The notes under the pieces were generated by a model, which was given only the letters and a program-made list of their open reading frames with translations, made no database searches and was not told the DNA's origin. A DNA stretch of 64,000 bases, taken from assembly GCA_001466705.2 (NCBI GenBank), contig LATX02000187.1, forward strand, positions 186,001 to 250,000, read 5' to 3'. The stretch comes from Moniliophthora roreri (lineage: Eukaryota; Basidiomycota; Agaricomycetes; Agaricales; Marasmiaceae). Positions within the stretch are counted from its first letter, which is position 1. Each line of letters opens with the position of its first letter. Below, in pieces: positions 1 through 14,304 of the stretch. A program made the position numbers and the translations under genes.

Positions 1-422
1 TCACCCCACTTCTCATCCTTGGAAATATCCTCACTATCTCGGGAACATCTTTGCGTGTGCGCTGCTACCGTACACTTGGTCGCTTCTTTACATTCGAGCT
101 TCGCATCCAGTCACGGCACCAGCTGATCAAGGAAGGACCATATTCGGTTGTCCGCCACCCGAGTTATACGGCCCTCATCCTCACTGTCTTGGGTGCATTC
201 ACAAGTCACGCCTCAGGGTCATGGATCGTCAATTGCGGACTACTCAAAACGCCGATAGGCGTGTCCCTAGCGATGATCTGGGTCGGGGTTGCGCTGGCTG
301 TTATTGCCAGCCTTCTCCTGCGCATTCCTAGGGAAGACGACTTGCTCAGAAAGTCGTTTGGAATAGAATGGAACCTTTGGGCCCGCAAGGTGCCATATTG
401 CTTGGTTCCTGGAATATATTAG
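1..422 (+). CDS. Isoprenylcysteine O-methyltransferase family protein, 3' part
   Basis: The reading frame enters the window at base 3 and stops with TAG at 420-422, so only about the last 140 residues are present and the start lies upstream. The family (ICMT/Ste14-like) is an integral ER-membrane enzyme that methyl-esterifies the prenylated C-terminal cysteine of CaaX proteins. Visible hallmarks are GPYSVVRHPSY, which is the conserved RHPSY signature of the SAM/membrane site, hydrophobic stretches before and after it, and the C-terminal E-x2-L-x4-G-x-EW-x2-W pattern (LLRKSFGIEWNLWARKVPY). No intron is visible in this part. Fungal genomes hold several divergent paralogues of this family, so the true substrate is uncertain; it may be a generic methyltransferase rather than the housekeeping Ste14. 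Confidence 0.8.
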   Translation, partial: TPLLILGNILTISGTSLRVRCYRTLGRFFTFELRIQSRHQLIKEGPYSVVRHPSYTALILTVLGAFTSHASGSWIVNCGLLKTPIGVSLAMIWVGVALAVIASLLLRIPREDDLLRKSFGIEWNLWARKVPYCLVPGIY

Positions 423-1063
423 GCATTGTGAGTTCTAACGAATCCACAGCAAGTCTTTGGCTCACGGTATCCCTGACAGATTTCTTCGGGGGAAATTTAC
501 CATCAATTGTGGGTGTGTCAACCCGTAACCTCGCTGTTTGCTCCCCTCCGTATAGTATACTTATATACTTACATTCTCCGCTGTCTTAACCATACCTCAC
601 GGAAAGGGTCATAATCTATCAACGTTCTTGTCCTGTTAATGACCGGAAAGATCCTAAAGTTCTGTTGAGAAACTGCGACGCGAACAGGGATTCCGTACTC
701 CAATCTCGGGGATCTCCCGTCGCAACTCTGTCTTGTCCCACTGTGTCACTAACACAGATAAACTACTATGCAAAGTTGAGCCACTCGGTGTTCAAACCAT
801 GCAGTGTAGACGATCTATGTACTTAGATACCGTCCAAAACTCAGCCCCGAAAAGTGGAAACATTTCGTCAGCCAAGACAGTCGGCCTCATCCTGTTGAGG
901 CGCCCTACGAACGACCGCTTTCAATCACTTGACCCTGAATCTTACCAAAGAACATAACTCAACGAGAGAATGCGGGGCGCGCAAGATGATGCAAATAGAG
1001 TATTGTGTACACATAACATAACTCGATTGTGGACACGAAAGCCCCGACTAATGTACATGATAT
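423..1063. other. Intergenic, no gene seen
   Basis: This 640-bp stretch lies between the methyltransferase stop and the convergent end of the alpha-glucosidase. The only ORFs are short and show no family resemblance. I see no RNA gene or repeat here. Confidence 0.5.
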
Positions 1064-4656
<3,593 letters not shown>

Positions 4657-5390
4657 TTGTTGCTGACGCACCGAAATGGGAACCGAACTCGATCAGTCTG
4701 CTCCGTTCACCTTTCAATTCGTTGTGATTTCTCCAACCACCAATATTGGTGTAAGAATCTCAATTGCGAGCTGTACTCGCCACTGACCCAGATAATGATC
4801 ATGTTCCTTGTTTACAGTCCGTCTGGTCCTCATGCTTTGCGTGGGCAAAAGCCGATTGTTCTTCGAGGGGCTCTACGACCTTTTCGGTACAGCCATTCAT
4901 ATTCTCATGATTCGATCAAATCGAAGACCCTACGTTTCGTGGACGGTTTTGCTTTTTGCCATCTGTACATCCGGAATAGCTTTCAATTCGGTCAGCTCGT
5001 CACGACTCCTTGGTCTAGTTTATCCCGTCAAGTCTCAAGGCCTCGGGCCCTTTTGGAGCATGATATACATGGTGCCGACTTGGTGATCAGGTATGACATT
5101 CGTTAGCAGCACATGCGCTTGTTCTAACCTTATCCCAAGGGTCAGCAGTTCTCTTGCCTCCGCGTTTCTTACCCTTGCCAATCAACCCTGAGTGCATGGT
5201 CACCCTAAGAATCGTTGAGTTATAGATGTATCATATGGCTGTTTGGCTAACCTCCATCCTGGTAAGCTGGAGGGGTAATGGTCTACTATATTATCTGACG
5301 GTGAACATTTGCAGGTATATCGGTGTTATATCATCCTGGGCTCCAGGATTCCTCATCCCTTGCGTCGTTTTTCGTGAATAGTAAGAGATA
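4657..5390 (+). pseudogene. Decayed multi-pass membrane protein (basidiomycete 7TM-like)
   Basis: Frame 4808-5086 encodes several hydrophobic segments around LFFEGLYDLFGTAIHILMI and YVSWTVLLFAICTSGIAFN. About 200 bp later, after an acceptor at about 5322, comes a short piece reading YRCYIILGSRIPHPLRR. The pattern resembles the large unnamed basidiomycete seven-helix family, in which an LYRCYxxWG motif follows the third helix. Stops occur soon after each piece, no continuous chain of exons could be built, and the later helices are absent. I read it as a remnant. Identification rests on helix spacing and one short motif, so it could be a different membrane family. Confidence 0.35.
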
Positions 5391-6806
5391 CATTTAGGAC
5401 TCGCTGAGTGGAGAACGGTTTGCAGCCTTCGACTTAGCTGCTCCGGTGATATGAGGTATAAGTGGAGCGGACACCAGCATGAATTCCAATTGTGAAGGAT
5501 TCAATTCATAAACGGGCATTGCTCCTCCAACGCAGCATGGTGCCCGTGCTAATGATCGGTGCGCCCACCTCTAAATCTGTTCTTCTCTGACTCAACTGAT
5601 CAGCCAGGCGAATTTGGTAGATAGATCGAGTATCGCATACTCGAGAGGCTCGTGCAATCATGGACTGCAAGATTGACCTGTGCTATTCACTATTGTCGCG
5701 ATCGTGTTCGCATTTCTCACAGTCTTTTTCTTCTCTAAATAGGCTGAGGCCGCCTTGTCAGAAAGTCCTATACACTATCAAGCTCTACCCGTTATACAAA
5801 TGACTGTGCATCTCCCCACTGCGCGTTCCTCTGGCTATTGTATTTGCTTTAGTAGGGTATCGCTCCGACACTAATCGTTGTATGGGCGAGCGTGAAGAGA
5901 GTTCAAGATTTGGGCGGGTCAATGTCCCGTCGAACCATCGACTTGACGCGAGGCCTGCGTTAAAAATAGGCGCTCGTCAGGAGCATTACTATCACTCGAT
6001 GTCAAGGACATTACCATACCTTCCCATTCCCCTCTTCCAATTCGCTCTTGTTGCCCGAGGCCTGCTTATCATGGACGTCAACATACTCTGCGACTTCTTC
6101 AAGGACTGAGGAACGGGGACCAGTGATATATACGCGTACGCGGGACCAGTCAAGATTGAATTCTTTCCCCAAAGAAGGTTTGATTTGGCAAGCTGTGAGG
6201 GCCTGTCACTTAGCTAATGGATTGCACTGCTTTGACTTTTATCAAGAGTCCCGAAGCTTGAGTATTTGGGTCGAGATACGCCCAGGTATGGCGTACTCTC
6301 AGGCAGGCACTGATCGGCAACGCCACTAGTCCGTGGGCGGGCTCGGCGTAACGCCTCGATTTCAAACATCCATAGGATCGTCTTGAAGAGAAAATCTCAC
6401 GTGCTGCTTCTACATCTCTTTTGTCGGTTATTATTCGGGTCGACCATGAGAATTTATCGCCCTTGTTATTGCCCTGACTACCTGATCTTTGGGAATATCG
6501 AGCAGAGTGATGCCATCTCCTTGTTCTAGCTGTGCCAGCTATACGGTGCACTCACTACCGGCATCAGAATAGAAGAGATAGGCACAAGCCTTCCTCACGA
6601 TCCCATCATTTTTCCCGCTTAGATCAAGTCGAAACGCTTAACGCTGTACTGCACTGAATTTGGATATCACAAAGGCTCTGTATTCTTGGAATACGACGCG
6701 ATCTACGTGAGACGAGTTTCTCGTTTAAAGAGACATACGAATCACTCCTCTCCATCAGTCATCTTTTCAGCTTTCAGTCTTCTCTAAACTTCTCTAATCT
6801 CGTATC
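5391..6806. other. No recognisable gene; possible debris
   Basis: ORFs of up to 113 codons occur on both strands, but none shows a domain or a plausible exon chain. The last 100 bp are probably the promoter and leader of the small secreted-protein gene that follows. Confidence 0.35.
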
Positions 6807-7241
6807 ATGTTGTTCTCGTCTCTCTTCGCCGCTGCCACCATGTGGCTTTCTGTAGTTTCTGTCTCTGGCAGCCAGTCGCAGGATAGGTACGGCTCAAATT
6901 TTTGAACAAGCGCAAGATTTGCTCATCCGCGCTACCGCATTACATAGCTTCATGGAACCTGCTGTTCAACAACCACTCAGTACTGGAAATTACTCCAACT
7001 TGCCTAGGTTATCGCGAGTGATATATCATTTCGAACAGGTAAGAGACACTGTTCCTTTGACGATCAAGGAGATTGACATATTGTTTTTCAGCCGAGCCCC
7101 ATCAATCCGCAGGAGCTCGTTTCTATGTGCACTATCTGCTTCCCTCAGGGTAGTACCTGGCAGTGCATCAACTGTAAGTACACTCACCCAAGCTCAATGA
7201 AGACATGAACTAATGCGTTGGGTTTACTCTATTTAGGCTGA
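6807..7241 (+). CDS. Small secreted protein with two C-terminal CxxC pairs
   Basis: Four exons (6807-6886, 6948-7038, 7092-7173, 7237-7241) joined at GT-AG borders give an 85-residue protein. All three joins keep frame, and the final intron splits the last cysteine codon just before TGA. Residues 1-21 form a hydrophobic signal peptide ending VSVSGS. The mature part is only about 64 residues and ends SMCTICFPQGSTWQCINC, that is CxxC-x8-CxxC with the last Cys as C-terminal residue. I do not recognise the family. Four cysteines are too few for a hydrophobin. Secretion and small size fit an effector-like or cell-surface peptide, but paired CxxC motifs could also bind metal. The start is supported by the signal peptide. 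The neighbours give no functional hint. Confidence 0.6.
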
Positions 7242-9103
7242 ACATTGCGCGCTGATCTACGACACGTTCAGCATGGATTTCGACCATTTATTCATAGAAA
7301 AAAGCTGTATCATCATTCGCAGTCGATTATTCAACTCATTCGATTTTTTTTAGCTCCTACATCGCACTATGTACCTGTTAATCTATGTACCTATTAGTAA
7401 TAAAAATACAATTCATTCTCCATAAGCCAATGCTCTGTGCCTATAGAAACTTGAAGACGAAATCTTGAGAGATTCTCCGTTCATGTCTATGACCCAAGCA
7501 GATATTTGGGAATATCGAAAGGTGTGTTCCAGGTTGCCACCCCGAACTCACGCTACTGGCGATAAAGCCATGAGGTACAACATGGTTAGTTGATTAAACT
7601 TTGTGTGATGGAACATATTGGGTATATGATATATGATATCCTAAGTTATAATCCGATTCTCGGGAGATGATCGAAGCCCGAGAACAATTCGCGGCATATG
7701 CAATCAAGAGCTCTATATAAAATGAAACCGTGGAGACATTGGGAAGGGAAAGAAACTTGCAGCACCATGTCAGAGAACCGCTCCTGTTGCCAACAATGAT
7801 CCTAGCAGCTGACTGCTTCCAGGATTTCCCAGCATCAGCTTCCCCTACACCCGACTCCTATTCCACAAGGTACTCAATCCGCGATAATGATAATCAGTGT
7901 TAATATCTGATGAAGCGGGAGGATGAGAGAATGTTTACAACGTAAATGTCCACATCGCGAATAGCATCTATTGGTGGTCATCGGCGAATTCCCGTGTGGC
8001 TAATCCTCATAGCAAAATCGACGATCAGACGCATGGCATTCGAGTGTTCTACCTTCTATGCTTATAGCGTCAGAATCGACACAAAAATTGATTTGCGTAC
8101 CATGACGATAGAGGTGTCATGAAACATGGCTCTCGACCTTCGATCTTGTTCAAGCTTTGAGACAAGAATCCAATGTGATCGGCGAGCAGACAAGGGATCA
8201 AATTCAAAAGATGAGCATGACTGGGCGATGGGGGTGTGCTGTACTGTTGACGACTGAATCAGAATATTCTTTGTTCAATGTTGGTGAATCGCACCTTCAC
8301 CCTTTCATCGAAATCCGGTGATTGCTGATCCTTGGTCTTCGTTCTCGTGTTTCCATGTGTCTATCACCGTCAAGATCTGGATGCCCATTGCCTGGACAAT
8401 CCAAGTAGGCAACCATCGTTCGTTCCGCATTCATCATGGAGTACATGTCGCCGATAATGCATAAATGATCCAAATGGGCGTACATGGGTTTCTGAGGTCC
8501 GTCCCAATAGACTCGGATGAATAGCAGGAAAGTCATGGGCGCTGTCGATCCGTAAAGAGCGGAGTGCCTAATATATTCTCATCTCAATGTACTGACACTG
8601 AGAAAACAATTTTAACAATGCAACATCTGAGTTTGGCAGGAGAAAAAAGGAATTAGAGCGTTGAAAGCAGACACGTACCGAAGCCCCATATTCCTCAGTT
8701 TATACGCTGCTCATACTCATGTCCAGGTCCACAAGGTCTCGTGATCAGAACGAGGATGGAGAAGATGGGACAACACATCGCGACACACACCAAAGAGCAT
8801 TGCCTCTTTGCGGCCTTTTGGGTCAAAGAGCTGAAGGTGACGTGCTACTAGTAGGTCCAGTTTTCGGAAAGGTCGGTCCCTTGTCTGGTCCCCGCATCAG
8901 TCCCAAAAAGGTCAAAAAGGCCGGAGGTGACGTACTTGGTCCACAGGCACTTTCCTCTCTGCCATTGATGTAAAACCTCTGCTAGCAGTCTGTAATGAAG
9001 CATAGGCATGTAAAATAGAAATTTAAGTCTACGCAAGCTCACAAAACAGCACAGCTCTAGTGGATATTAGCAGATCCTTTTGCTCATGATGTTGCCACTA
9101 CTA
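7242..9103. other. Long intergenic stretch, no gene seen
   Basis: About 1.86 kb of AT-rich sequence. ORFs at 8297-8536 (-) and 8719-8973 (+) overlap and show no domains or splice-supported extension. I see no tRNA-like fold or tandem repeat. Confidence 0.4.
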
Positions 9104-9267
9104 CATCAGCAAAAACCGTGTAGTGCTATAATGAGTTCCCCGGGGCTTATAATCGACCTGCAGGATACTATAACCCTTAAAACCAGTCATAACCCCCACC
9201 AACCAGACCAAAACCAGGTTATAATCCCCCGGAGCTAGGTTATAACACTTTCCGGTTTTTGCTGATG
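9104..9267. mobile_element. Tc1/mariner-type MITE
   Basis: A 164-bp non-coding unit with perfect 15-bp terminal inverted repeats CATCAGCAAAAACCG (9104-9118 and, inverted, 9253-9267). The inverted pairing continues inward with mismatches (GTG-TATAA and CCGGGG/CCGGGGG blocks). Each end is flanked by TA, which is the target duplication of Tc1/mariner-like elements; two bases alone are weak proof. There is no ORF of its own, so it would depend on a transposase elsewhere. It lies about 400 bp upstream of the NCS1 permease start. Confidence 0.7.
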
Positions 9268-9663
9268 TAAGTAACATGGACCCTTCCCAATACACTGCAG
9301 AATCCAGCTAATTATTGTGTGTGCATAATGCTTAATCCTTCAAAGTGAGATATTAGGTTAAATTCTTTCTTTTTTCACCGTTACCTTCTGGCCTTTTGAC
9401 CTTTGACCTGCAGAAAAGTGGGAAATGCCGGAAATGCCGAAAAATGCCGAAAGGATATTTGTAATCTTACTGATGCGCCTAAGCACATGACCTGAGCACT
9501 CGAAACTTGAACTTTCGCTATCTAGACCACTACCGTAGGTAGCGGGAATTTGGTTAGCTGGAATCTGGATGCATATATAATTTGGATCAAAGATGCATTT
9601 GACCCCTCGGTCTTGGTATCTGACCTCACACCAGCTTTCCACGACCGGTCTCTTCGTTCTACG

Positions 9664-12472
9664 ATGAGCAACCCGCAAAACTCGACGTCCAATTCCACGT
9701 TCAGGCGGCTCCTCAGGCGCATTGAGGTTCCAATAGATCCCGATGCTACCTACAAGAACGATGTATGTGGCTCAGTACTTCTTTTGAGGACCGATTACTA
9801 ACCGTGTTTTCTGTTAAAAAAAAAAAAAAAAAAAAGCACTGGACCAACAGGGANCACGACAGGATCTACGCTCCTCGCTTTTGGACTTACTCCCCAGCAA
9901 GCCATTGGAGCTCTCATCGTCGGGGCTTTCTGCACCGGGTTGTTGTCAGTAGCATGTGGTTGGATGGGAGAACGGTGCGTCCATCAATTTGATATTTCCG
10001 CTCATTCTCAGGACCTGGACCTACGTTGACAAACGTCGTGCAGGCATCACATCGGATTTACTGTCTCCTCGAGACATACATGGGGAATGCGGTACGTAAC
10101 TTGTTTCAGGTTGCTCTTGACCTTCTAAACAGCTCTTCAGAGGTGCCTACTTCCCGATTATCATTCGAACATTTGTGTGAGTAGGATCAAGAAAAGAAGT
10201 TGGAAAAGTGCTGATCCAAATCTATCCAATAGGACTATATTGTAAGCCTTCGCAGAAGATACACACAAGTTCGCTTCTGATGTAGAGCCCGATCAGCTGG
10301 GATGGCTTACAAGCGTACTGGGGTGGACAAGGTTCGTTTCTTTCTTCGGTCAAGGTCGTGTTTAGAACCTGAGCTTTGTTGCAGCAACGACGGTAAGGTG
10401 CTTTGCAGAATAATGGACTCGATGCTTATACCTCGCAGGTTACCCTTGGAGCCATCTTTACGAGTACGTTCATCTGCCGTCCGTCGACTCATCTGCGCTA
10501 ACGGCGTTTCTCCAGGTTTGGCGCATATGTAAGTTGGTGAGAAATCTGTCTCCAGGGTGGTTTTAATCTAGCCAAATAGGAAGTCGACCCTTGCTGGTGG
10601 CGTGCTCATGACCAAGGACCTGATTGGCATGGTGTACGCCGACTCAATTTCGTCCTAGTGCTAGTTTGACTCTTCCCCGTCAGGATATACTATGTGTTCT
10701 TCATCGCAATCATGCAAGTCCCGCCGGAGAAACTTCAAAAGCCCTTCATAGTCTCATCCATCCTTTTTGCCGGAACGTGAGTCCAGATTCGCAATGTCCT
10801 AGTTCATATCTGACGACTTTGGCTAGCCTTATTGGACTCTTGGCCTGGGCTGTGTCAACTGTCGACGGAGGAGGGCCAATGTGGAAGGAGCCGGGAAACC
10901 CGTCGCACGGAAGTATAGGTTGGTCCATGATGTTCGGCATTACCTCAATTTTGGGAGCATGGTAAGCACTTGCTCGACAACTCGAGTTCGACAGCTTTTG
11001 ACATCTCAATTACTTCAGGGGCGGAGGTACACTAGGACAGAGTGATTGGACGAGATATGCCGACAGGCCATGTACGTTCCTGACTGCTGTCAAAGCGACT
11101 TTTGGAGACTGATTCGACTTGGCGCAGTTGCACCAACTCTGTCCCAAATGTTCTTTGCGTAAGTCCGACAACCTATATGGAATATCTCAGTGTTAAACTC
11201 TGCGATGCTCAGCCCTATAATGATTACCGTCACTTGTATTGTCGGGATCGTCGTTACTTCTTGTGCTAAGCAGATTCTCGGCGGTCAGATCATTTGGCAG
11301 CCGTTCGTCCTCATGGCAAGAATTCAGGACTTTTAGTGAGTTGTTCTGGTTCTGGTTATCGAGCGATCAGTACTAATTGTCCCTCACAGCGGAGACTCCC
11401 CCCGAGGTTAGTTGTTTCCGAGATCAGAGCTTGGAGTGGTTTTTAATCCTCTTCTCATTGGAAACAGCACGTGCAGCTGTGTAAGCTTGTTCATGCGAAC
11501 TATCGTTACCTATCTATTTCTAAAACCTGTTCAGCTTTTTCGCGGGCCTTGGATGCACATGTGCCCAGCTTGGTATAAGTATCGTCCTCAATTCCGTTAG
11601 CGCGGGAATGGACATGGCGTAAGTTCCTTAGCTCCTATGTCGTTATCTCATCTAATAGAGCTTTCGACAGAGGTCTCAATCCGTAAGCTACGCCAATCTC
11701 GCAATTGGATGTTTCTGAGTAAATCGAACAGGAAATACCTCAATATCCGTCGAGGCGCCTTCATCCTTGCTGCCGCTGGTATATTGTCGAATCCATGGCA
11801 GTATCTGTCAAACGCGACGACTTTCTTGACTGTGATATCTGGCTTTGGTATTTTTAGTTCGTGTTCTCTTCTTGATCTTGGTCTGTTCGGTCTTGAGCTA
11901 ATGTTGCTAATAGTGGCACCTTTCACCGGCGTGATGTTGGCCGACTACCACATTGTCAGACGTTATGTGATCAAAATGGAAGACCTCTACATCGGTGATA
12001 AGAGGTCTCTTTATTGGTGAGCAAATGATCTGCTTATGGCTTGAGAATGAGCTTGTGATTGCTATGGTTATAGGTATTGGCACGGTTTCCATTGGCGTGC
12101 ATTAGTCGCATGGGTCATGGGTATCTTCCCCACCATGCCCGGTATGATTATGACTGTGACTGATCCTACGGCATATAATGCGTGGGTCAAGTTGTTCAAC
12201 ATCACGTTCTTCATCGGTAGGCATCCTCAGTGCTCGAGGATACACTTCAGATACTTATACCATTGCTTGTAGGTCTATCCGTCTCTTTTGTAGCCTACTG
12301 TGTGATCTGCTGGATTTCTCCACCTCCTGGGCTAGGGATTGGCGAAACTCACCATGATGACTCCATGGTATTCGGGGAGAAAGATTCTGTGGCTAGTCGC
12401 GGCTCGGAAAGTTTTGACCACAAAGAGAAGGATGGCCTCGAGACGAAGGTGCCTGATCTGTCATCGGTTTAG
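9664..12472 (+). CDS. NCS1-family nucleobase/allantoin permease (Fur type)
   Basis: Many short exons encode a plasma-membrane symporter of the nucleobase-cation-symport-1 family, which imports uracil, allantoin, cytosine or related compounds. The soluble N-terminus MSNPQNSTSNSTFRRLLRRI is followed by GSTLLAFGLTPQQAIGALI, the WGGQA-type segment, LIGLLAWAVSTVDGGGPMW, a GGTLGQSDWTRYADRP block (the conserved N/S-D-x-TRYA signature), then LSNPWQYLSNATTFLTVISG and FTGVMLADYHIVRR. The last two match the Fur subgroup pattern of P-W-x-L with a G-V-x2-x-DY-x-V-R-R tail. The stop is at 12470-12472 after a hydrophilic tail ending DLSSV. The exon for the end of the N-terminus and helix 1 falls where the sequence has a 20-A run and an N, and that coding part is missing or corrupt, probably an assembly fault. 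Confidence 0.88.
9816..9854. other. Assembly patch: 20-A run and ambiguous base
   Basis: Bases 9816-9835 are all A and 9854 is N. The patch interrupts the permease gene exactly where about 25-30 conserved residues (end of the N-terminus to helix 1) should be encoded. A real poly-A tract inside a coding exon of this family would be exceptional, so collapse or a filled gap is the simplest reading. Confidence 0.75.
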
Positions 12473-12725
12473 ATACTAGGATGCGGGCCCCTTTCCCATG
12501 TAAATTATCTCTTTTTAATGATCTGGAATGTACGATGTCTGTTTTTACGCCAGAACGACGCCAGCACGTTGCGATCGCTGACGCGTCTCGTCACATCTTA
12601 CCGTTTTTCTCAGTCACGTGCGTAATGACTAAAGTCTGACGTTCTATTGACATTCGAAGTGATCTCAATTCTGATACTATAGTGGCCATTTCTAACCTAT
12701 ATCTTACCCCGTCCCCGACCGACGA

Positions 12726-14304
12726 ATGCGTATTCATGACCTCCCTCCAGAAATAATTGACGACATCCTTTTCAACTCCGACCCCCTCGATGTCGCTTCG
12801 GTTTCCCAATCTTCGCGTTACTTCTACGCACACATTTATCATGCCCCGGATCGACATCTCTGGCGAGGTCTTTACCTCGCACAGCCGCTGGATGACCCAG
12901 AGAAATGTGTGTCTCCCTTGGGTAGCCCAAGAGTGGGAGAATTTGATTGGAAGGGCGAACTTCAGGCCATCATACGTGCACGGACTGTCCTCGAGAACCC
13001 GAAAGTCTGCAAGCAAGAGGAGAGATGCACCATTCTGCGAACCTTGATCAAAATGGTTCTCTGGGTTCCACCTCTCCAATCTGCCAGCGATATACTCAAG
13101 GAGGACAAGATTTCGCAGAATCTGCTATGGGTTGCAGCAGAGTGCAGGAAAGGAGCGTTGCTTGATCCGGAGACGTTTGATTGGGAACCTACGGAAGAGG
13201 AAGAGGATCTTCGTGCGCAGTTGCATACACTGCTTGGGGTGACGCCTCGGGATTGGAAGGAAGAGGCCAGGCTAGAAAGTCGAGCATTTGTGTATCTGAT
13301 GCGGAATTATAACTGGAGGAACGAGTTTGGGCCATTCCTTGAGTCTGACTCGGGAGCGAACCGGGTAGACTGGGTTCATGTCAGGCATCTGCATCGAGAC
13401 ATCTCCATGAAGCTGCTGCAGGGAATGGAGGGCGCAGAGCAGTTGGACGTTTGCATCTATCATCTGAGCTCCCCTTACACACAGCTCATCATTCCTGAAG
13501 GGTTAAATTTGGATGAAGAGGAAGACTGGGCAGGTGTTGGTGGTACTTGGGATGTATCATTTTGTTTCTGTGATCACCATTTGTTGATTCGTGAGTGTCT
13601 TTTGATCTCTTTCTGTGACAGAACTGACCTGATCAACTGTTCGAAGGATACAATCACTCTGATGTATGACCGGGTTTTGCTCGAATTACTCGACTATTCT
13701 AACACCTGACAGATCCATAATGGTGGCATCCCGGATACCTCCATTTTAGCGGGGGCTAGCTTCCAGGAAGTATTTCGGACGATGGCGATCCAGTTACATG
13801 TCACGAAGGTCGTACACGACGACAAACATCCGACTCGACCAGTCATTTTCTTTGGAGGTCAAATTGCCGGGCCCATCAATACCATCATGTCTGGCTCAGT
13901 GCGGTTAACGGACGATGACCAGATACGCTGGCACTTCGTGAGTGTTGTCTTGGAATCTCATGGCCTACTTGTCTCATACCCTCGTATTTCTGTAGGTTAG
14001 CGGAGAGTTGGGTAATCCAATATGGAGGTACGATGCATGTTTTGCCTGTTCATACCGTCGCTCATACCTCCACAGTGGAGAAGGTATACAGGTCGGGGGA
14101 GTGAGGTCAGCTTATGGTGTTCTGGTGAGTTTCCAAGATTGTAATGTGCTTTGTTCACTAACCATCATATCCAGGGAGCATGGACGACAATTTTTCATGA
14201 TAGGGACGATCCTGTCGGTAAGTCAAGCTTTATTCTGCTCCCCCAAATTGTGTTGATTTCATCTCGCAGGCCCTTTTTGGTTACGCAAACATCTAGAATC
14301 TTAA
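12726..14304 (+). CDS. F-box protein
   Basis: Seven exons (12726-13590, 13647-13663, 13713-13937, 13996-14027, 14076-14124, 14175-14217, 14270-14304) join in frame to 421 residues ending PFWLRKHLES. Residues 2-45 form the F-box: RIHDLPPEIIDDILFNSDPL, then an SRYFYAHIY and HLWRGLYL pattern. F-box proteins bind Skp1 and present substrates to SCF ubiquitin ligases. The C-terminal half contains GASFQEVFRTMAIQLHV, RPVIFFGGQ, IRWHF and GIQVGGVRSAYGVLGAWT. It matches a beta-rich substrate-side region shared by many Agaricomycete F-box proteins that has no assigned ligand. Intron 13664-13712 has an obvious CTAAC branch site. The 17-nt second exon is unusually short, but the frame requires it. The start is the first ATG and sits directly on the F-box. 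Confidence 0.88.

Noticed and set aside
6807..7241. Small secreted protein as a hydrophobin
   Set aside because: Only four cysteines in CxxC pairs; hydrophobins have eight with two CC doublets.
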